NCBI GenBank assembly: GCA_051953655.1
Contig: JBQCIO010000012.1
Span: 1 to 34,220, forward strand
Direction: 5' to 3'
DNA: 34,220 bases
DNA from: JBQCHF01 sp051953655
GTDB lineage: Bacteria > Actinomycetota > Actinomycetes > Motilibacterales > Motilibacteraceae
This document shows, one piece after another, positions 32,716 to 34,220 of the stretch. Position 1 is the stretch's first letter, and each line of letters begins with the position of its first letter. The translations under genes and the position numbers were made by a program. The notes beneath the pieces were generated by a model. It was not told the origin of the DNA and searched no databases. It was given only the letters and a program-made list of their open reading frames with translations.

Positions 32716-33159
32716 TCAGACGCTGACCGGGCTCTCGACCGCGCCCTTGGCCTTGGCCAGCAGCTGCTCGAGGAAGTCCTCGTGCTCCTTGGCCATCTGC
32801 TTCTCGAAGGTCGGGCCGACCACCGGCAGGCTCGAGTGCCACTCGCCCTGGGCGGTCAGCTCGGTGCCGCCGTCCCCGGGGGCGAAGGTGAAGGTCCAGG
32901 TCGGGTGCTCGATCGCGAAGCCGACCGTGATCGTGATGCGCTCGGGGCGGACCACCTCGGTGTACTCCAGGCTGCCCTCGAGGTGGAAGCCCAGGAAGTG
33001 CGACCACATCTTCGCCGTGGTCCCGACGCCGTCCGGTGTGCGCTTGACGTCCACCAGGGCCAGGTCCGGCCAGGTCCAGAAGCGCTGGGGGTCCAGCACG
33101 TAGTCGAAGACCTTCGCGGCCGGTGCGTCGATCGTGATGCTGCGGGTGAGCGTTGCCAT
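32716..33159 (-). CDS. SRPBCC (START/polyketide cyclase-like) family protein
   Basis: The protein has 147 residues, the usual length of a single SRPBCC domain, a helix-grip fold with a hydrophobic pocket. The start TRSITIDAPAAKVFDYVLDP is the classical first strand and helices, followed by TTAKMWSHFLGFHLEGSLEYTEV, WTFTFAPGDGGTELTAQGEW and a long C-terminal helix FEKQMAKEHEDFLEQLLAKAK. The ligand is unknown. ATG at 33159 is preferred over the ATG at 33168, because AAGGGGG then lies nine bases away rather than touching the start codon. It is divergent from the phospholipase-D-type gene; the 177-base gap must hold both promoters. Confidence 0.88.
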   Translation of the reverse strand: MATLTRSITIDAPAAKVFDYVLDPQRFWTWPDLALVDVKRTPDGVGTTAKMWSHFLGFHLEGSLEYTEVVRPERITITVGFAIEHPTWTFTFAPGDGGTELTAQGEWHSSLPVVGPTFEKQMAKEHEDFLEQLLAKAKGAVESPVSV

Positions 33160-33336
33160 CGTCGTCATCCCCCTTGCCGTCGTGCACGGAGGGCCCGCCT
33201 TCCAGCAGAGGTCCCTGAAGGTCCGCGGTGCAGAGGCGAAGGGCCCAGCAGCGCGGGCGATCGGACATATGGGGCGCTCCGTGCCACCGCGCCGGGCGCG
33301 GGTTTGGCGCGGGCCCGGAACAGGGCAGGGACGGGC

Positions 33337-34220
33337 ATGGCCGATGCCGCCGCCGAGCGCTGGTTCCTCACCCCGCAGGAGCGCGGCAACCCGGCTACCG
33401 ACGTCGACCGCCGCCGCCACGACGGGCGGGCCTGGACCGAGGGCAACCTGGTCACCCCGCTGGTGCACGGCGCGACCTACTTCCGCCGGCTCTACGAGGA
33501 GCTGTGCCGGCTGGACCGGCACGACCGGGTCTACTTCACCGACTGGCGCGGCGACGCGGACGAGCGGCTGCTGCCGGACGGGCCGACGGTGGGCCGGGTG
33601 CTGTGCGACCTGGTGGAGCGCGGCGTCGACGTCCGCGGGCTGCTGTGGCGCTCGCACTCGGACCACGCCACGTTCAGCGCCCAGGAGAACCAGAAGCTCG
33701 GCGCGGAGCTGAACGAGGCCGGGGGCGAGGTGCTGCTGGACCAGCGGGTGCGCCTGGGCGGGTCGCACCACGCCAAGACCTTCGTCATCCGGCACCCGGA
33801 CCGCCCGCAGGAGGACCTCGCGTTCGTCGGCGGGATCGACCTCTCGCACGCCCGGCGCGACGACGCCGCGCACCGCGGCGACCCGCAGCAGCAGCCGATG
33901 GACCCGCGCTACGACCCGCTGGCGCCGTGGCACGACGCCGCGGTGGAGCTGCGCGGGCCGGCGGTGGGCGACGTGCTCGCCTCGTTCGTGGAGCGCTGGG
34001 ACGACCCGCACCCGCTGGACCGGCGCACCCCCTACCGGATGCTCATCCAGCGCCTGGCGCACATGCCCCGCCACCCGCAGCCGCTGCCCGAGCCCCTGCC
34101 CGAGCCCGGGCAGGCCGGTCCGCACGCGGTGCAGGTGCTGCGGACCTACGGCCGCAAGCGTCCCGGCTACCCGTTCGCCCCGCAGGGTGAGCAGAGCATC
34201 GCCCGCGCCTACGCCAAGGC
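33337..34220 (+). CDS. Phospholipase D-like protein, cut by the window end
   Basis: From the ATG at 33337 the frame is open to the end of the window (294 codons), so the C-terminus is missing. The first catalytic HKD motif is seen at H145-x-K147 in GSHHAKTFVIRHPDRP, followed by FVGGIDLSHARRDD, the usual strand after it. The N-part has FLTPQERGNP, GNLVTPLVHGATYFRRLYEELC and YFTDWRGDADERLL, as in bacterial phospholipase D/cardiolipin-synthase-like proteins. The second HKD motif, needed for activity, should lie beyond the end. No signal peptide or membrane span is visible. A weak GGGCAGGGACGGGC precedes the start. Confidence 0.85.
   Translation, partial: MADAAAERWFLTPQERGNPATDVDRRRHDGRAWTEGNLVTPLVHGATYFRRLYEELCRLDRHDRVYFTDWRGDADERLLPDGPTVGRVLCDLVERGVDVRGLLWRSHSDHATFSAQENQKLGAELNEAGGEVLLDQRVRLGGSHHAKTFVIRHPDRPQEDLAFVGGIDLSHARRDDAAHRGDPQQQPMDPRYDPLAPWHDAAVELRGPAVGDVLASFVERWDDPHPLDRRTPYRMLIQRLAHMPRHPQPLPEPLPEPGQAGPHAVQVLRTYGRKRPGYPFAPQGEQSIARAYAK

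Noticed and set aside
1..34220. tRNA genes, CRISPR arrays, insertion sequences or phage attachment sites
   Set aside because: No cloverleaf, T-loop motif, regular short repeats, transposase or integrase frame, or flanking direct repeats were found, including around the AT-richer islet.

Overview
The window is high-GC actinobacterial chromosome. Evidence for this is the very G/C-rich third codon positions, the many GTG and TTG starts, the nrdR-nrdJ pair, PknH-type and PASTA lipoproteins, and terminator hairpins that mostly lack a T-tract. I cannot place the genus safely; a soil actinomycete fits. No rRNA, tRNA or CRISPR array was found.

Left part (1-6670). nrdR and the B12-dependent ribonucleotide reductase gene nrdJ lie in tandem behind two candidate NrdR boxes about three helical turns apart, and nrdJ ends at a clear hairpin terminator. 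Then comes an AT-richer islet holding a DUF429 predicted nuclease and an EVE-HNH protein, a predicted restriction enzyme for modified DNA. Against them, on the other strand, lies a UvrD-type helicase that has lost its ATP-binding N-terminal half. This looks like a small, decaying defence or accessory insertion.

Middle part (6670-15000). This holds a loose row of envelope genes and others: a PknH-like sensor lipoprotein, a double-PASTA lipoprotein, a small DUF898-like membrane protein, a uracil-DNA-glycosylase-fold protein with a long extra N-terminus, an unknown acidic protein, and an anchored protein with three Ltp repeats. A phasin-like helical protein in tandem with a long-chain acyl-CoA ligase follows.

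Central operon (15286-24468). Nine genes are packed head to tail, several with 4-bp stop/start overlaps: an IclR regulator, a CitE-type lyase, a class III CoA-transferase, a ribose-type ABC importer (permease, binding lipoprotein, double ATPase), a cyclase-family hydrolase, an isochorismatase-family amidohydrolase and a PuuE-type polysaccharide-deacetylase-fold hydrolase. A promoter and a perfect inverted repeat sit directly before the regulator. The gene set reads as one pathway: import of a small polar compound, probably cyclic and amide- or ureide-containing; hydrolytic ring opening and deamidation; CoA activation; and C-C cleavage into central metabolites. I do not recognise this combination as a characterised pathway, and it is the best candidate here for an undescribed system.

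Right part (24510-34220). A minus-strand trio (GNAT acetyltransferase, unknown protein, single-span membrane protein) is followed by secreted or membrane functions: a beta-propeller/phosphoesterase fusion, an ABC-2-type permease without its ATPase, and an S53 (sedolisin) peptidase. A SRPBCC protein and a phospholipase-D-type protein, cut by the window end, are divergently transcribed. Several very strong hairpins separate these units, including a perfect 23-bp stem and a C10G11 homopolymer block.
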